Shown piece after piece: positions 15,405 through 22,312 of a DNA stretch of 24,058 nt; within the stretch, counting starts at the first letter, position 1, and the number at the start of each line of letters is the position of its first letter. Position numbers and translations under genes: made by a program. Source of the DNA: DAIMZM01 sp036733985 (GTDB lineage Bacteria > Bacillota > Dehalobacteriia > UBA4068); assembly GCA_036733985.1 (NCBI GenBank), contig DAIMZM010000028.1:1-24058 (forward strand), written 5' to 3'. The notes beneath the pieces were generated by a model, which was not told the origin of the DNA, made no database searches, and worked only from the letters and a program-made list of their open reading frames with translations.

Positions 15405-16108
15405 CAATAAAACAGGCGGCGCCGTATCCCCTCTTTAAAATTGTTGCGGTGATCCAGGATCAGCATGGCCGCCGCCAGTACCAGGCAGGGGGCCAGGGCA
15501 TATAAAGACCAGTTCAGTTTGAAAGCCCCGTAGAGGTAAAGGCGGACGCTGATTTCCGCCCAGACCACGAATAAGCCCACGGCCGTCAAAAGGCCGCCTG
15601 CTTTAACCAGCACGGAAAACCGTGTTTTGGTGAAGAGCAGCGCCAGGCCGATGACGCAGACGCCGGCGGCGACCGTCAAAGGCAGGCCCAGCCCCCAAAA
15701 CCAGCCGCCGCCGTTCATCTGCTCAATAAACAGCAGGTATAACAACACAGCGGCGCAATCCAGGGCGGGAAAGAGCACCGGGTGGCGCTTCTTGAAATAA
15801 AGGGGCAGCAGAAAAAAGATATAGACCAGGGCCACCCCGCCGATCACATAGGCGGACCAGGTGAACCGGGCGTCGCCGATCATATCCAGGAGCAGCGAGA
15901 TCGCCCCGGGAATGGTCAGCAGCAGCCCGGCCAGGGCCGCGAAATAGCGCCGGTCAACCTTCCGCATCAGCCTGTCCACATGGGGCGAATAAGGGCGGGC
16001 CGCCGGCTCCCGCCAGGCTGACGCCGGGTTTACCACCTCCACCTGGCATAAGGGGCAGCGCTTCTCGCTATCCGCCAATTCCACGCCGCAATTCACACAG
16101 TATGACAT
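15404..16108 (-). CDS. Zinc-ribbon six-helix membrane protein (DUF6320-like)
   Basis: A 234-residue protein with an N-terminal zinc ribbon (C4, C7, C18, C21 in YCVNC and RCPLC) on the cytoplasmic side and six predicted membrane helices: about 57-78, 86-107, 112-131, 137-160, 167-190 and 200-218. The C-terminus is short and basic (GIRRRLFY). It matches, from memory, a Bacillota family of zinc-ribbon membrane proteins labelled DUF6320. It is the last of three genes, 41 bases after the acyltransferase gene, so it probably works with those two enzymes at the membrane. GAAAGGG precedes the ATG. Function is unknown. Confidence 0.88.
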   Translation of the reverse strand: MSYCVNCGVELADSEKRCPLCQVEVVNPASAWREPAARPYSPHVDRLMRKVDRRYFAALAGLLLTIPGAISLLLDMIGDARFTWSAYVIGGVALVYIFFLLPLYFKKRHPVLFPALDCAAVLLYLLFIEQMNGGGWFWGLGLPLTVAAGVCVIGLALLFTKTRFSVLVKAGGLLTAVGLFVVWAEISVRLYLYGAFKLNWSLYALAPCLVLAAAMLILDHRNNFKEGIRRRLFY

Positions 16109-16149
16109 ATCAGGCCCTTTCTTCTATCCTGCTGATTTCCCGCCGCCAA

Positions 16150-17442
16150 TTACCATCTGCCATTGCTTTCCACTTTCACCGGGATGCCTTGCTTTACCAG
16201 ATAGCGGAGGAAGGTCCGTTCCAGCATGCTTTCCTGAATCGTCCGGGTGAAGTTCAGCGTCAGCAGGCCCTGATAGGACAAAGCGCCGCAGACCACCTTG
16301 TTGCGGGATAAGGGCCCCAGGATAAAGTCCATCCTGGTGACAAAGTCCGCCATCTCTTGGGGCAGCGTTACCGCGCCCAGATTGGAGAGGGTGGTGGTGG
16401 ATTTGCGGTCCCCTACCCGGTAAAAGGCGACTTTCATGGCGATATTCTTTAAAAACAGCGGCGTCAGCCTGAGCACCGTGCTGTTCTCCGCCCGCACGTT
16501 CGTAGAGATCTTGGCATTCAGCAGCTTCTCCGTGACCTCGGCCCGCATATAGTGATGCACCGCGGACAAGACCTCGTCAAAGCTGTAGACGCCGTAACGG
16601 GGGTCGATGCCGGGAATCACATAACTGGCGAAATTGCGCATGGTATGGCTGGGGTAAAAATTGCGCAGGTTGATGGGGACGCTCACCTTCACCGGCTTAT
16701 AGCGTCTTTCCCTGGGGACGTTGTGCCGCTGCAGCTGGTCGATGGCCATGATCAGCGCGGCGGTTAAATACTCCGTCAGCGAGACCTGCTTTTCCCTGGC
16801 CCGGGCCAGCACCGCCGCCGCCGGTATCAGGGCGGTCACGATGTGCACAAAGCCCTCCGGCTCATCCGTGCCTTGCAGGTAATAGGCGTCCGGCTCCTGC
16901 CGGGAGCGGGCGGAATTGCGGGCGTATTTAAGAAAGGCGTCCTCAATTTCATCCGGCGGCGGCGCTAATGTGCAATCCAGGATCTCGCTGTCCCGGGGGA
17001 TCATGGCCCCGTATTTGAGGCGCAGGTATTCGGCGACCAAAGTCTTTAAAAAGCAGAGGCCGCCGCTGCCGTCGGTCAGCGCGTGAAAGATCTCCACGGC
17101 GATACGCTGCTGATGGTAGAGCACCCGGAACATAAAGTTGTTGTTTTCCTTAAAATCCATGGCCGCGCAAGGGTAAGCGCCGTCCGGGCGGATGGCCGGC
17201 CCGCCCTCGTTCTGCTCCAGGTAATACCAGAAAACGCCGGATTTCAGCTGCAGGGCAAAGCTGGGAAACCGGGCCAAAGTGGCTTGCTGGGCCTGGGCCA
17301 ATATTTCAGGGTCAATCGTCTCCGTCAGCGTGGCGGAGAGGCGGAACAGCGCTTTCCAGTTCCGCCGCTTGGCCGCCGGGTAGATCTTGCCCGCGTTATC
17401 CAGTTTCATCCAGCGCTTATGCTCGTCCATACACTCCGCCAT
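16150..17442 (-). CDS. Alcohol acetyltransferase / condensation-like acyltransferase
   Basis: A 430-residue enzyme of the CoA-dependent acyltransferase fold shared by alcohol acetyltransferases, wax-ester-type enzymes and condensation domains. The catalytic motif HxxxDG is present as FHALTDGSGG (H120, D124); a later SNLGAV segment near 352 resembles the second-half motif of the family. No signal peptide or strong membrane helix is visible. The gene overlaps the preceding esterase by 26 bases if it starts at 17442; the alternative ATG at 17430 (MDEHKRW) has purine-rich sequence in front and overlaps less. An acyl-transfer enzyme next to an esterase suggests making and breaking of an ester, perhaps a lipid or alcohol ester. 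Substrate unknown. Confidence 0.85.
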   Translation of the reverse strand: MAECMDEHKRWMKLDNAGKIYPAAKRRNWKALFRLSATLTETIDPEILAQAQQATLARFPSFALQLKSGVFWYYLEQNEGGPAIRPDGAYPCAAMDFKENNNFMFRVLYHQQRIAVEIFHALTDGSGGLCFLKTLVAEYLRLKYGAMIPRDSEILDCTLAPPPDEIEDAFLKYARNSARSRQEPDAYYLQGTDEPEGFVHIVTALIPAAAVLARAREKQVSLTEYLTAALIMAIDQLQRHNVPRERRYKPVKVSVPINLRNFYPSHTMRNFASYVIPGIDPRYGVYSFDEVLSAVHHYMRAEVTEKLLNAKISTNVRAENSTVLRLTPLFLKNIAMKVAFYRVGDRKSTTTLSNLGAVTLPQEMADFVTRMDFILGPLSRNKVVCGALSYQGLLTLNFTRTIQESMLERTFLRYLVKQGIPVKVESNGRW

Positions 17443-18328
17443 CCTCTAAGGCCAGAAAAGCGGCGATCCGCTGCATCGCCAGCCGGGCCTCAGGTATCTT
17501 ATACAACACATATACATGCCACAGCCCCGGTTCCACATAAAGCGCGGAGGCGCAGCCCCGGGCTTTCAGGCCCGCGTGCAAAGTCATTGCGTCGGAGAGC
17601 AGCAATTCGTCGCCGCCGGCCAGCAGCAGCGACGGGGGCAGCCCGGCCAGGTCGCCGAAAACCGGGGAAACCAGAGGGTTCCGCTCCTGCCCATCAGCAT
17701 AAATCGATGCGTAAGAACGCAAGATCTGCAGGGACAGGCTGGGATCCTTTTTGGCATTGGCGGTGTAGGAGGGGCCGCTCAGGGTCAGGTCCGCCCAGGG
17801 CGAAATCGCCACCAGGCTGGCAGGGAGCGGCAGGCCCAGCGCTTTAAGCTTGAGGCAAAGGCTGTAGACCAGCCCGCCCCCGGCGGATTCCCCGACCAGG
17901 GAGATCTGCCCGGCAGCCCAGCCCTGGTCCAGCAGATAGCGATAGGCTGCCAGCGCATCCTCCAGGGCCGCTGGGAAAGGATGCTCCGGCGCCAGGCGGT
18001 AAGCCACGCTCAAAACCCGCCGCTGCAGCTTATCCGCCAGTATGCCCGCAAAGCCGCAAGCATATTTCATATTCCCCGCCACAAAGCCGCCGCCATGCAG
18101 ATACAGCAGGGCCCGGCTTTGATCCGTCTCCGCTACGGGCAGGGCGAAGCAGGCCGGGGCCTGTTCCAGCCGGACCGGCTCGAACCGGACCCGGCCGGCC
18201 ACCGACTGCGCCCCCAGCCGGCCCAGGGCATCCTGGAAAGTCCGGCCCCTGGCAATGCTGATCTTCTTCAACACCGGCTTGAGCAGGCGGATCTGCTCCC
18301 TGGTCAACAGGCTCAAAAAACTTGGCAT
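17417..18328 (-). CDS. HSL-type alpha/beta hydrolase (esterase)
   Basis: A 303-residue cytoplasmic esterase of the hormone-sensitive-lipase family. The oxyanion-hole motif HGGGF follows LLYL near residue 77; the nucleophile S148 is in GESAGGG; the acid is the Asp of GGDELLLSD near 238, and the base is the His of GLWHVYV near 268. I chose ATG 18328 because AAGGAGGGG lies just upstream; the frame is open to an ATG at 18376, but that one lacks a ribosome binding site. It is the first gene of a three-gene operon and its end overlaps the acyltransferase start. Family members cleave short acyl esters. The natural substrate is not known. Confidence 0.9.
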   Translation of the reverse strand: MPSFLSLLTREQIRLLKPVLKKISIARGRTFQDALGRLGAQSVAGRVRFEPVRLEQAPACFALPVAETDQSRALLYLHGGGFVAGNMKYACGFAGILADKLQRRVLSVAYRLAPEHPFPAALEDALAAYRYLLDQGWAAGQISLVGESAGGGLVYSLCLKLKALGLPLPASLVAISPWADLTLSGPSYTANAKKDPSLSLQILRSYASIYADGQERNPLVSPVFGDLAGLPPSLLLAGGDELLLSDAMTLHAGLKARGCASALYVEPGLWHVYVLYKIPEARLAMQRIAAFLALEDGGVYGRA

Positions 18329-18402
18329 TTCCCCTCCTTGTTGCGGCTGGGCCCGGCCTTCCGCAACATACGACAATATTTTTTCCCAATGGATACAGGT
18401 TT

Positions 18403-18431
18403 ATAGTACCACGGAGAGGACAGGCTGGCAA
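18403..18431 (-). promoter_or_regulatory. Promoter of the esterase operon
   Basis: Minus-strand TTGCCA and TACTAT are spaced by 17 bases, about 75 bases before the esterase start. It diverges from the plus-strand promoter at 18467-18495. Confidence 0.65.
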
Positions 18432-18466
18432 GTAGGGAACAAAACCGGGCTTTTGGACAGGCCTAT

Positions 18467-18495
18467 TTTACAGGAACCCCTGACTATGGTATAGT
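18467..18495 (+). promoter_or_regulatory. Outer promoter toward the DUF3788 gene
   Basis: TTTACA and TATAGT have a 17-base spacer. Transcription from here would carry a 200-base untranslated leader with several hairpins. Confidence 0.55.
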
Positions 18496-18679
18496 GGCAT
18501 TAGCCCGGGGCGCCGGGTGCTTAGCCAAACAGGCGGAAGCAATAAAACATGACGCGCTGTTGTCATGTTATCTGTTGTATAATAGCTGCACAAGCCGGAA
18601 TCTATGATTTCGGGCTTGAGCGCCTATTTTATACCCGATTGTTGCGAAGCAACAGAGGCATGGCCGCGAGCGGCCATGG
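18496..18679 (+). other. Hairpin-rich noncoding leader
   Basis: Four stems occur in a row: AACATGAC/GTCATGTT (18546-18553 with 18562-18569), AAGCC...GGCTT around 18592-18617 with one mismatch and a bulge, GTTGC/GCAAC near 18640-18652, and CATGGCCGC/GCGGCCATG (18659-18667 with 18670-18678). A TATAAT at 18578-18583 suggests a further weak promoter. No known riboswitch fits. The weakly open reading frame here has no ribosome binding site, so I treat the stretch as noncoding. Confidence 0.5.
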
Positions 18680-18685
18680 TATAAT
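18677..18685 (+). promoter_or_regulatory. Extended -10 promoter beside a 9-bp palindrome
   Basis: TGGTATAAT is a perfect extended -10 box (TGn plus TATAAT); no good -35 box is seen, which such promoters do not need. It overlaps the right arm of the palindrome at 18659-18678, so a bound protein could block it. The transcript would start close to the DUF3788 ribosome binding site. Confidence 0.6.
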
Positions 18686-18704
18686 GCATCCGGGAGTGAT
18701 GAAG

Positions 18705-19139
18705 ATGGCATGGACAACGCTTTACGGGCCGGACCGGCAGCCGGACGCCGGGGAAATCGCGGCCTATATCAACAGCCCCCTCTGGGCTGAACTGAACCGC
18801 TTTCTGCAAACCCATTACCAGGTCCAGCCCAGCTACAGCTATAGCAACTGCTCGGCCCAGCCGGGCTGGAATGTGAAGTATCAAAAGGCCGGACGCTCCC
18901 TTTGCACCCTCTACCCCATGGATGGCTACTTTATCGCCTTGGTGGTGATCGGCCCTAAGGAAGAGGCCGAGGCTGAGCTGGTCATGCCGCTCTGCGCTGC
19001 GTATACCCAGGCGCTGTTTGCCAATACCCCCTTCAGCGCCGGGGGCAGATGGCTGATGATCAGCGTCACCGGCGAAGCCGTCCTGACGGACGTCAAACGC
19101 CTGATCCAGATCCGCAGAAAGCTCAAAAAGGAGGCCTAG
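18705..19139 (+). CDS. DUF3788 protein
   Basis: A 144-residue soluble protein of the DUF3788 family, widespread in Clostridia and without known function. Family landmarks are seen: WTTLYGPDRQP at the start, a CSAQPGWNVKYQKAGRSLCTLYP core with two Cys, GYFIALVVIG, and FSAGGRWLMI near the end. The true start is the ATG at 18705: GGGAG lies eight bases upstream and the family begins here. The ATG at 18699 is too close, and the upstream extension (to 18549) does not look like protein. Two bases separate its stop from the next ATG, so it is co-transcribed with the YoaP-like acetyltransferase. Confidence 0.9.
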   Translation: MAWTTLYGPDRQPDAGEIAAYINSPLWAELNRFLQTHYQVQPSYSYSNCSAQPGWNVKYQKAGRSLCTLYPMDGYFIALVVIGPKEEAEAELVMPLCAAYTQALFANTPFSAGGRWLMISVTGEAVLTDVKRLIQIRRKLKKEA

Positions 19140-19141
19140 CC

Positions 19142-19903
19142 ATGGCAAAGATCATCGCCGTAACAGCGGATAATCTGGATAGCGAGCATATCTGCTGCGC
19201 CATCTCCGACAAGAAGGGCGAAACTTGCGTCGCCTCGAAAAAAGCCTGGATGAAAGCGCGCTTCGCCGACGGCCTGGTGTTCCAAAAGCTGGACGCCCGG
19301 GGCAAAGCCTTTATCGAGTATCTCCCGGCCGAGCAAGCCTGGTGCCCCCTGGACGCAACCGGGTATATGCAGATCAACTGCCTTTGGGTCTCCGGGCAGT
19401 TTAAGGGTAAAGGCTATGCCAACCGCCTGCTGGAAGCCTGCATCGAGGACACTAGGGCCAAAGGCTGCCGGGGCCTGACCGCCCTGGCCTCGGCGAAAAA
19501 ACGCCCCTTCCTCTCCGACCCGGATCATTTGAAATATAAAGGGTTTTTGGCCGCGGATACCGCCCCGCCTTTTTTTGTCCTTTATTACCTGCCCTTTAGC
19601 GAAGACGCGCCGATACCGAAGTTCAAGGACTGCGCCAAGCGGGGCCAAATCGCCGAAAAGGGCCTGGTGCTCTATTACAGCAACCAGTGCCCCCATACGG
19701 ATAAATATGTGCCGCTCCTCGTCAACCTGGCCCGGGAACGGGGCGCGGAAATCAGCGTCCACAAGCTGGAAACCACCGGGCAGGCCCAGGCCGCGCCCAC
19801 GCCTTTTACCACCTACAGCCTTTTTTATGACGGCAGCTTGGTGACCAATGAGATTTTCGGCCCGGCCAAGTTTGAAAAGTTTCTGGATCGACAGGGTTTC
19901 TGA
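19142..19903 (+). CDS. YoaP-like GNAT acetyltransferase with thioredoxin-like tail
   Basis: A 253-residue two-domain protein. Residues about 1-145 form a GNAT acetyltransferase (GQFKGKGYANRLLEACIED at 80-98 is the acetyl-CoA-binding motif A). Residues about 175-253 match the YoaP C-terminal domain, a thioredoxin-like fold with LVLYYSNQCPHTDKYVP, where the single Cys of NQCPHT sits at the redox-site position. The family is named after B. subtilis YoaP; the acetyl acceptor is unknown. AAAGGAGG at the end of the DUF3788 gene serves as its ribosome binding site. A strong terminator follows, so DUF3788 and this gene form a complete two-gene operon. Confidence 0.9.
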   Translation: MAKIIAVTADNLDSEHICCAISDKKGETCVASKKAWMKARFADGLVFQKLDARGKAFIEYLPAEQAWCPLDATGYMQINCLWVSGQFKGKGYANRLLEACIEDTRAKGCRGLTALASAKKRPFLSDPDHLKYKGFLAADTAPPFFVLYYLPFSEDAPIPKFKDCAKRGQIAEKGLVLYYSNQCPHTDKYVPLLVNLARERGAEISVHKLETTGQAQAAPTPFTTYSLFYDGSLVTNEIFGPAKFEKFLDRQGF

Positions 19904-19921
19904 TTACCCCATCATAAAACA

Positions 19922-19958
19922 GGCCCCGGCGATAGCGGATCGCCGGGGCCCTCTTTTT
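19922..19958 (+). terminator. Terminator of the DUF3788-YoaP operon
   Basis: GGCCCCGGCGA and TCGCCGGGGCC form a perfect 11-bp stem with a seven-base loop, then CTC and five T. It lies between convergent operons. Confidence 0.92.
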
Positions 19959-19983
19959 GTGCTATAAACACGCTAAGGCAAGC

Positions 19984-20850
19984 TTACTTTTTCACCGGCA
20001 GCCAGATATAGCAGAGATAATCCGCGCTGCTCTGATCCCCTTCCGGATACTGCTCAAGATCCGGCGCGTCAGCGTATTGGTAGCCGCTGCCCGGCAGCCA
20101 CTCCGTGATGATCCGCTGCTGCATGCCTTGAATCGCCCCGGGCAAAGGCCCTCTGCACTCAAAAATCGCCCAGGTGCAGGCGGGCACCGCATAGTCGGCC
20201 ATACCTGCCGGCGCGGGCCGGTCGCTGGCGACGGCGATATAATAGTCGAAGCTGCCGGCAGTCTGCCAATCGCCCACGCTGACCCCCAGCAGGCCCGGGG
20301 GCTGCTGGTTCATGATGCCGCAGAGGATGGGAATGGTCCCCTGCTGAAAATGCTCCGCCCAAAAGGGCGGCACCAGGGCAAACCCCTCGTGTTTTTCCGG
20401 GGACCAGGGGCAGGTCAGCTTGGGGCCGACAATGCGGAAGGGGCCGTGCTGTTCAATACGGTAATTCATTTCAGCCTCACCTCGTATGGTAATTTTGAAG
20501 CTGATGGGCTGGTAGGCTTTCAGCCGGGCCCCTGCCTGCCGGGCGGCGGAAGGGGCGACGCCGTGGATGCTCTGAAAGGCGCGGTTGAAAGCGGTGGGAG
20601 AATCGTAGCCGTATTTCAGCGCAATGTCAATCACCTTGTCCTTGCTATTCTGCAAGTCAAAGGCCGCCTTGGTCATGCGCCGCCTGCGGATGTATTCCGC
20701 CAGGGGCACGCCGGCCAGATAAGAAAACATCCGCTGAAAGTGGAACGCCGAGCAGCAGGCGATTTTTGCCGCCTGCGCCAGGTCAATCCCGCCTTCCAAA
20801 TTTTCTTCGATGTAGCGCAGGGCGTCGTTCAGCCGGCCAAGCCAATCCAT
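19984..20850 (-). CDS. AraC-family regulator with GyrI-like ligand domain
   Basis: A 288-residue transcription regulator. The N-terminal 105 residues are the AraC double helix-turn-helix (IDLAQAAKIACCSAFHFQRMF and VIDIALKYGYDSPTAFNRAF, with the GVAP motif after it). Residues about 127-288 are a GyrI-like effector-binding domain, the arrangement of Rob/SoxS-like multidrug sensors in Bacillota. GGAGGTGAT stands before the ATG. It is the third gene of a minus-strand group with a free-standing GyrI-like protein and a GNAT. By family it would bind hydrophobic small molecules and activate export or modification genes, possibly this operon itself. An 88-base gap with a strong hairpin separates it from the GNAT gene, so its level may differ. 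Confidence 0.93.
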   Translation of the reverse strand: MDWLGRLNDALRYIEENLEGGIDLAQAAKIACCSAFHFQRMFSYLAGVPLAEYIRRRRMTKAAFDLQNSKDKVIDIALKYGYDSPTAFNRAFQSIHGVAPSAARQAGARLKAYQPISFKITIRGEAEMNYRIEQHGPFRIVGPKLTCPWSPEKHEGFALVPPFWAEHFQQGTIPILCGIMNQQPPGLLGVSVGDWQTAGSFDYYIAVASDRPAPAGMADYAVPACTWAIFECRGPLPGAIQGMQQRIITEWLPGSGYQYADAPDLEQYPEGDQSSADYLCYIWLPVKK

Positions 20851-20900
20851 ACCATCACCTCCAATGCTGAAAGCTTACCGTATTTTTAAGGCGCTGTCCT

Positions 20901-20931
20901 CTCCGCCTCTGCCGGATTCGGCGAGGCGGAG
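20901..20931 (-). terminator. Strong hairpin between the GNAT and AraC genes
   Basis: CTCCGCCTC (20901-20909) and GAGGCGGAG (20923-20931) pair, with an inner GCCG/CGGC stem and one bulged base. A T tract does not follow at once on the minus strand, so it is either a weak terminator or an mRNA-stability or processing element that sets apart the AraC gene. Confidence 0.5.
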
Positions 20932-20938
20932 GCCGGCG

Positions 20939-21328
20939 CTAAAGGCGGACTGCAAAGATGGAGCCCTCCCGCCGGAATCCCTGCTTTTCGTAATAGCCGT
21001 CCACACCGCTGAGCACATAGACGGTATCCTGGGGGAAAGCCAGAGAGACCTCCGCCATGAGCCGCCGGCCGATTTGTTTGCCCCGGCGGTGTTTGTCCAC
21101 CAGCAGGTCATAGACATAAATGCCGAAACCGTTGTCGTCGCGGCAGCGGCAATAGCCGCAAAGAAAATCGTCTTCATAGGCCACATAGACCAGGCAGCTT
21201 TCCAGCGCCGCCTGGTATCTGGCGCAACTTTCCGCGCCCCAGTAGACCTCCCAGTCCGCGCCTTCGTTTTTCATCAGGGCAAACAAAGCCGCTTCATCTT
21301 CCCTGGTATAGCGTTTTATGCTGATCAT
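20939..21328 (-). CDS. GNAT family N-acetyltransferase
   Basis: A 129-residue single-domain acetyltransferase. The acetyl-CoA-binding motif A is LLVDKHRRGKQIGRRLMAE at about 75-93 (RRGKQIG carries the Q/RxxGxG pattern), and the C-terminal VLSGVDGYYEKQGF is the usual motif B with the Tyr that can act as general acid. AGGAGG lies nine bases before the ATG. It begins 19 bases after the stop of the GyrI-like gene, so the two are co-transcribed. The acceptor is unknown; drug, amine or peptide acetylation would all fit a multidrug-sensor context. Confidence 0.92.
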   Translation of the reverse strand: MISIKRYTREDEAALFALMKNEGADWEVYWGAESCARYQAALESCLVYVAYEDDFLCGYCRCRDDNGFGIYVYDLLVDKHRRGKQIGRRLMAEVSLAFPQDTVYVLSGVDGYYEKQGFRREGSIFAVRL

Positions 21329-21347
21329 AAGCCGCTTCCTCCTGATT

Positions 21348-21980
21348 TTATAGTTTGCGAACCGGATGCCGGATCACGGTTTTCAGCTTAGCCGCTTCCG
21401 TCCTGCGGGGATCGTTCAGATAAAGCTCATGATGACGCCGCTGATCAGTGAGATCAATGGCGTAGCCGTTTTCTTGCGCGTATTGCCCCATGGCCAGGAC
21501 AGTGGCGGGCTCTTCGTCATAGGGCCCCAGATGCAGGCACTGCACGCAGAGCCCCTCGTCATAGGTGAAAAATTCCACGGCGGAGAAGTCCGCCTTCTTC
21601 TTTTTCGTTGCCTCTGCCAGCGCCCAGGCAAAATCAGGCTGCTTGATAAAATCCGGCAGGCGGATCAGGGCAATCCACTCAAAGCGGTCCTTGCCAGCGT
21701 AGTCAACGCCCAGGACGCCCGCCTGCCACCATAACCCTTCCAGCGGCGGCACCACATAGTCAAAGAATCCCTGAATCTGATAGCCGCCCTTATAGCTCAT
21801 TTTAAGGGTATAGGCCATGGCATAGAGCAGTCCTACGGCAGCCTCGTATGCCCCGCCCGCCTGGTTGGGGTCGCCTTTTCCCCGGACAGCCAGAAAATTC
21901 ATGGCTGGAATTTCCACAATACCGGGCTGCTTGGGCGGCAGGTAGAATTCCGGATACGCTTTCTTATAATCGAACGCCAT
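21348..21980 (-). CDS. Free-standing GyrI-like small-molecule-binding protein
   Basis: A 210-residue soluble protein of the GyrI-like superfamily, related to the effector domains of AraC and MerR multidrug regulators but without a DNA-binding domain. It starts MAFDYKKAYPEFYLPP and contains VEIPAMNFLAVRGKGDPN near 21-38, the usual family opening, and later CLHLGPYDEEPAT and an HELYLNDPRRT segment near 190, both typical. I set the start at 21980 because AAAGGAGG precedes that ATG; the frame is open to an ATG at 22031, but that start lacks a ribosome binding site. Such proteins may sequester or, in some described cases, hydrolyse toxic small molecules. It is the first gene of this operon. Confidence 0.92.
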   Translation of the reverse strand: MAFDYKKAYPEFYLPPKQPGIVEIPAMNFLAVRGKGDPNQAGGAYEAAVGLLYAMAYTLKMSYKGGYQIQGFFDYVVPPLEGLWWQAGVLGVDYAGKDRFEWIALIRLPDFIKQPDFAWALAEATKKKKADFSAVEFFTYDEGLCVQCLHLGPYDEEPATVLAMGQYAQENGYAIDLTDQRRHHELYLNDPRRTEAAKLKTVIRHPVRKL

Positions 21981-22032
21981 GGCTTTACCTCCTTTATTTA
22001 AATGACAGACAACCCCAAAGGCTTCCTTCATT

Positions 22033-22061
22033 ATTGTACTGAATCAATGGGCAATTGTAAA
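22033..22061 (-). promoter_or_regulatory. Promoter of the GyrI-GNAT-AraC operon
   Basis: Minus-strand TTTACA and TACAAT have a 17-base spacer and lie about 50 bases before the start at 21980. This also supports the shorter start, because transcription would begin near or after the ATG at 22031. Confidence 0.7.
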
Positions 22062-22067
22062 TAAAGC

Positions 22068-22140
22068 GCTCCAAAAACAGCGGCAGGATTTGTTATCCGG
22101 CGGCGCCGCCGGCAACCCGGACGATACCGCCTGCCGGAGC
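22068..22140. other. Nested inverted repeats in the intergenic gap
   Basis: GCTCC (22068-22072) pairs with GGAGC (22136-22140), and CGGCAGG (22081-22087) with CCTGCCG (22130-22136); inside lies a perfect 16-base palindrome CCGGCGGCGCCGCCGG at 22097-22112. The element could fold as a branched RNA or be a repeat. No gene is seen from 22062 to 22312. Confidence 0.45.
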
Positions 22141-22220
22141 GTTGGCGCGGGCCTGAGCGAAGCCCAGCTGAAAGCCCCCGGCCCCCGGCCCCGGCTAGGT
22201 CTTGTCAAAAGGGCAAATGC

Positions 22221-22249
22221 TTGACAGCGGCCCATGACAATAGTAAGAT
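22221..22249 (+). promoter_or_regulatory. Promoter of the CoA-transferase gene
   Basis: A perfect TTGACA and TAAGAT are spaced by 17 bases and end 63 bases before the start codon. Confidence 0.65.
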
Positions 22250-22312
22250 ATTGGCATCCCTGTTTCAGCAGCCGGCCGGAAGGCTGGCACCCAGCACAAA
22301 GGAGGGCGACTC

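Noticed and set aside
18496..18679. Riboswitch in the DUF3788 leader
   Set aside because: I compared it from memory with TPP, SAM, cobalamin, c-di-GMP, fluoride and ZTP cores; none of their conserved strings is present.
18549..18704. N-terminal extension of the DUF3788 protein
   Set aside because: It covers the hairpins and the extended -10 promoter; the family and the ribosome binding site both point to 18705.
22044..22235. 63-codon minus-strand frame upstream of the GyrI-like gene
   Set aside because: It covers the promoter and nested repeats, lacks a ribosome binding site and is low-complexity.
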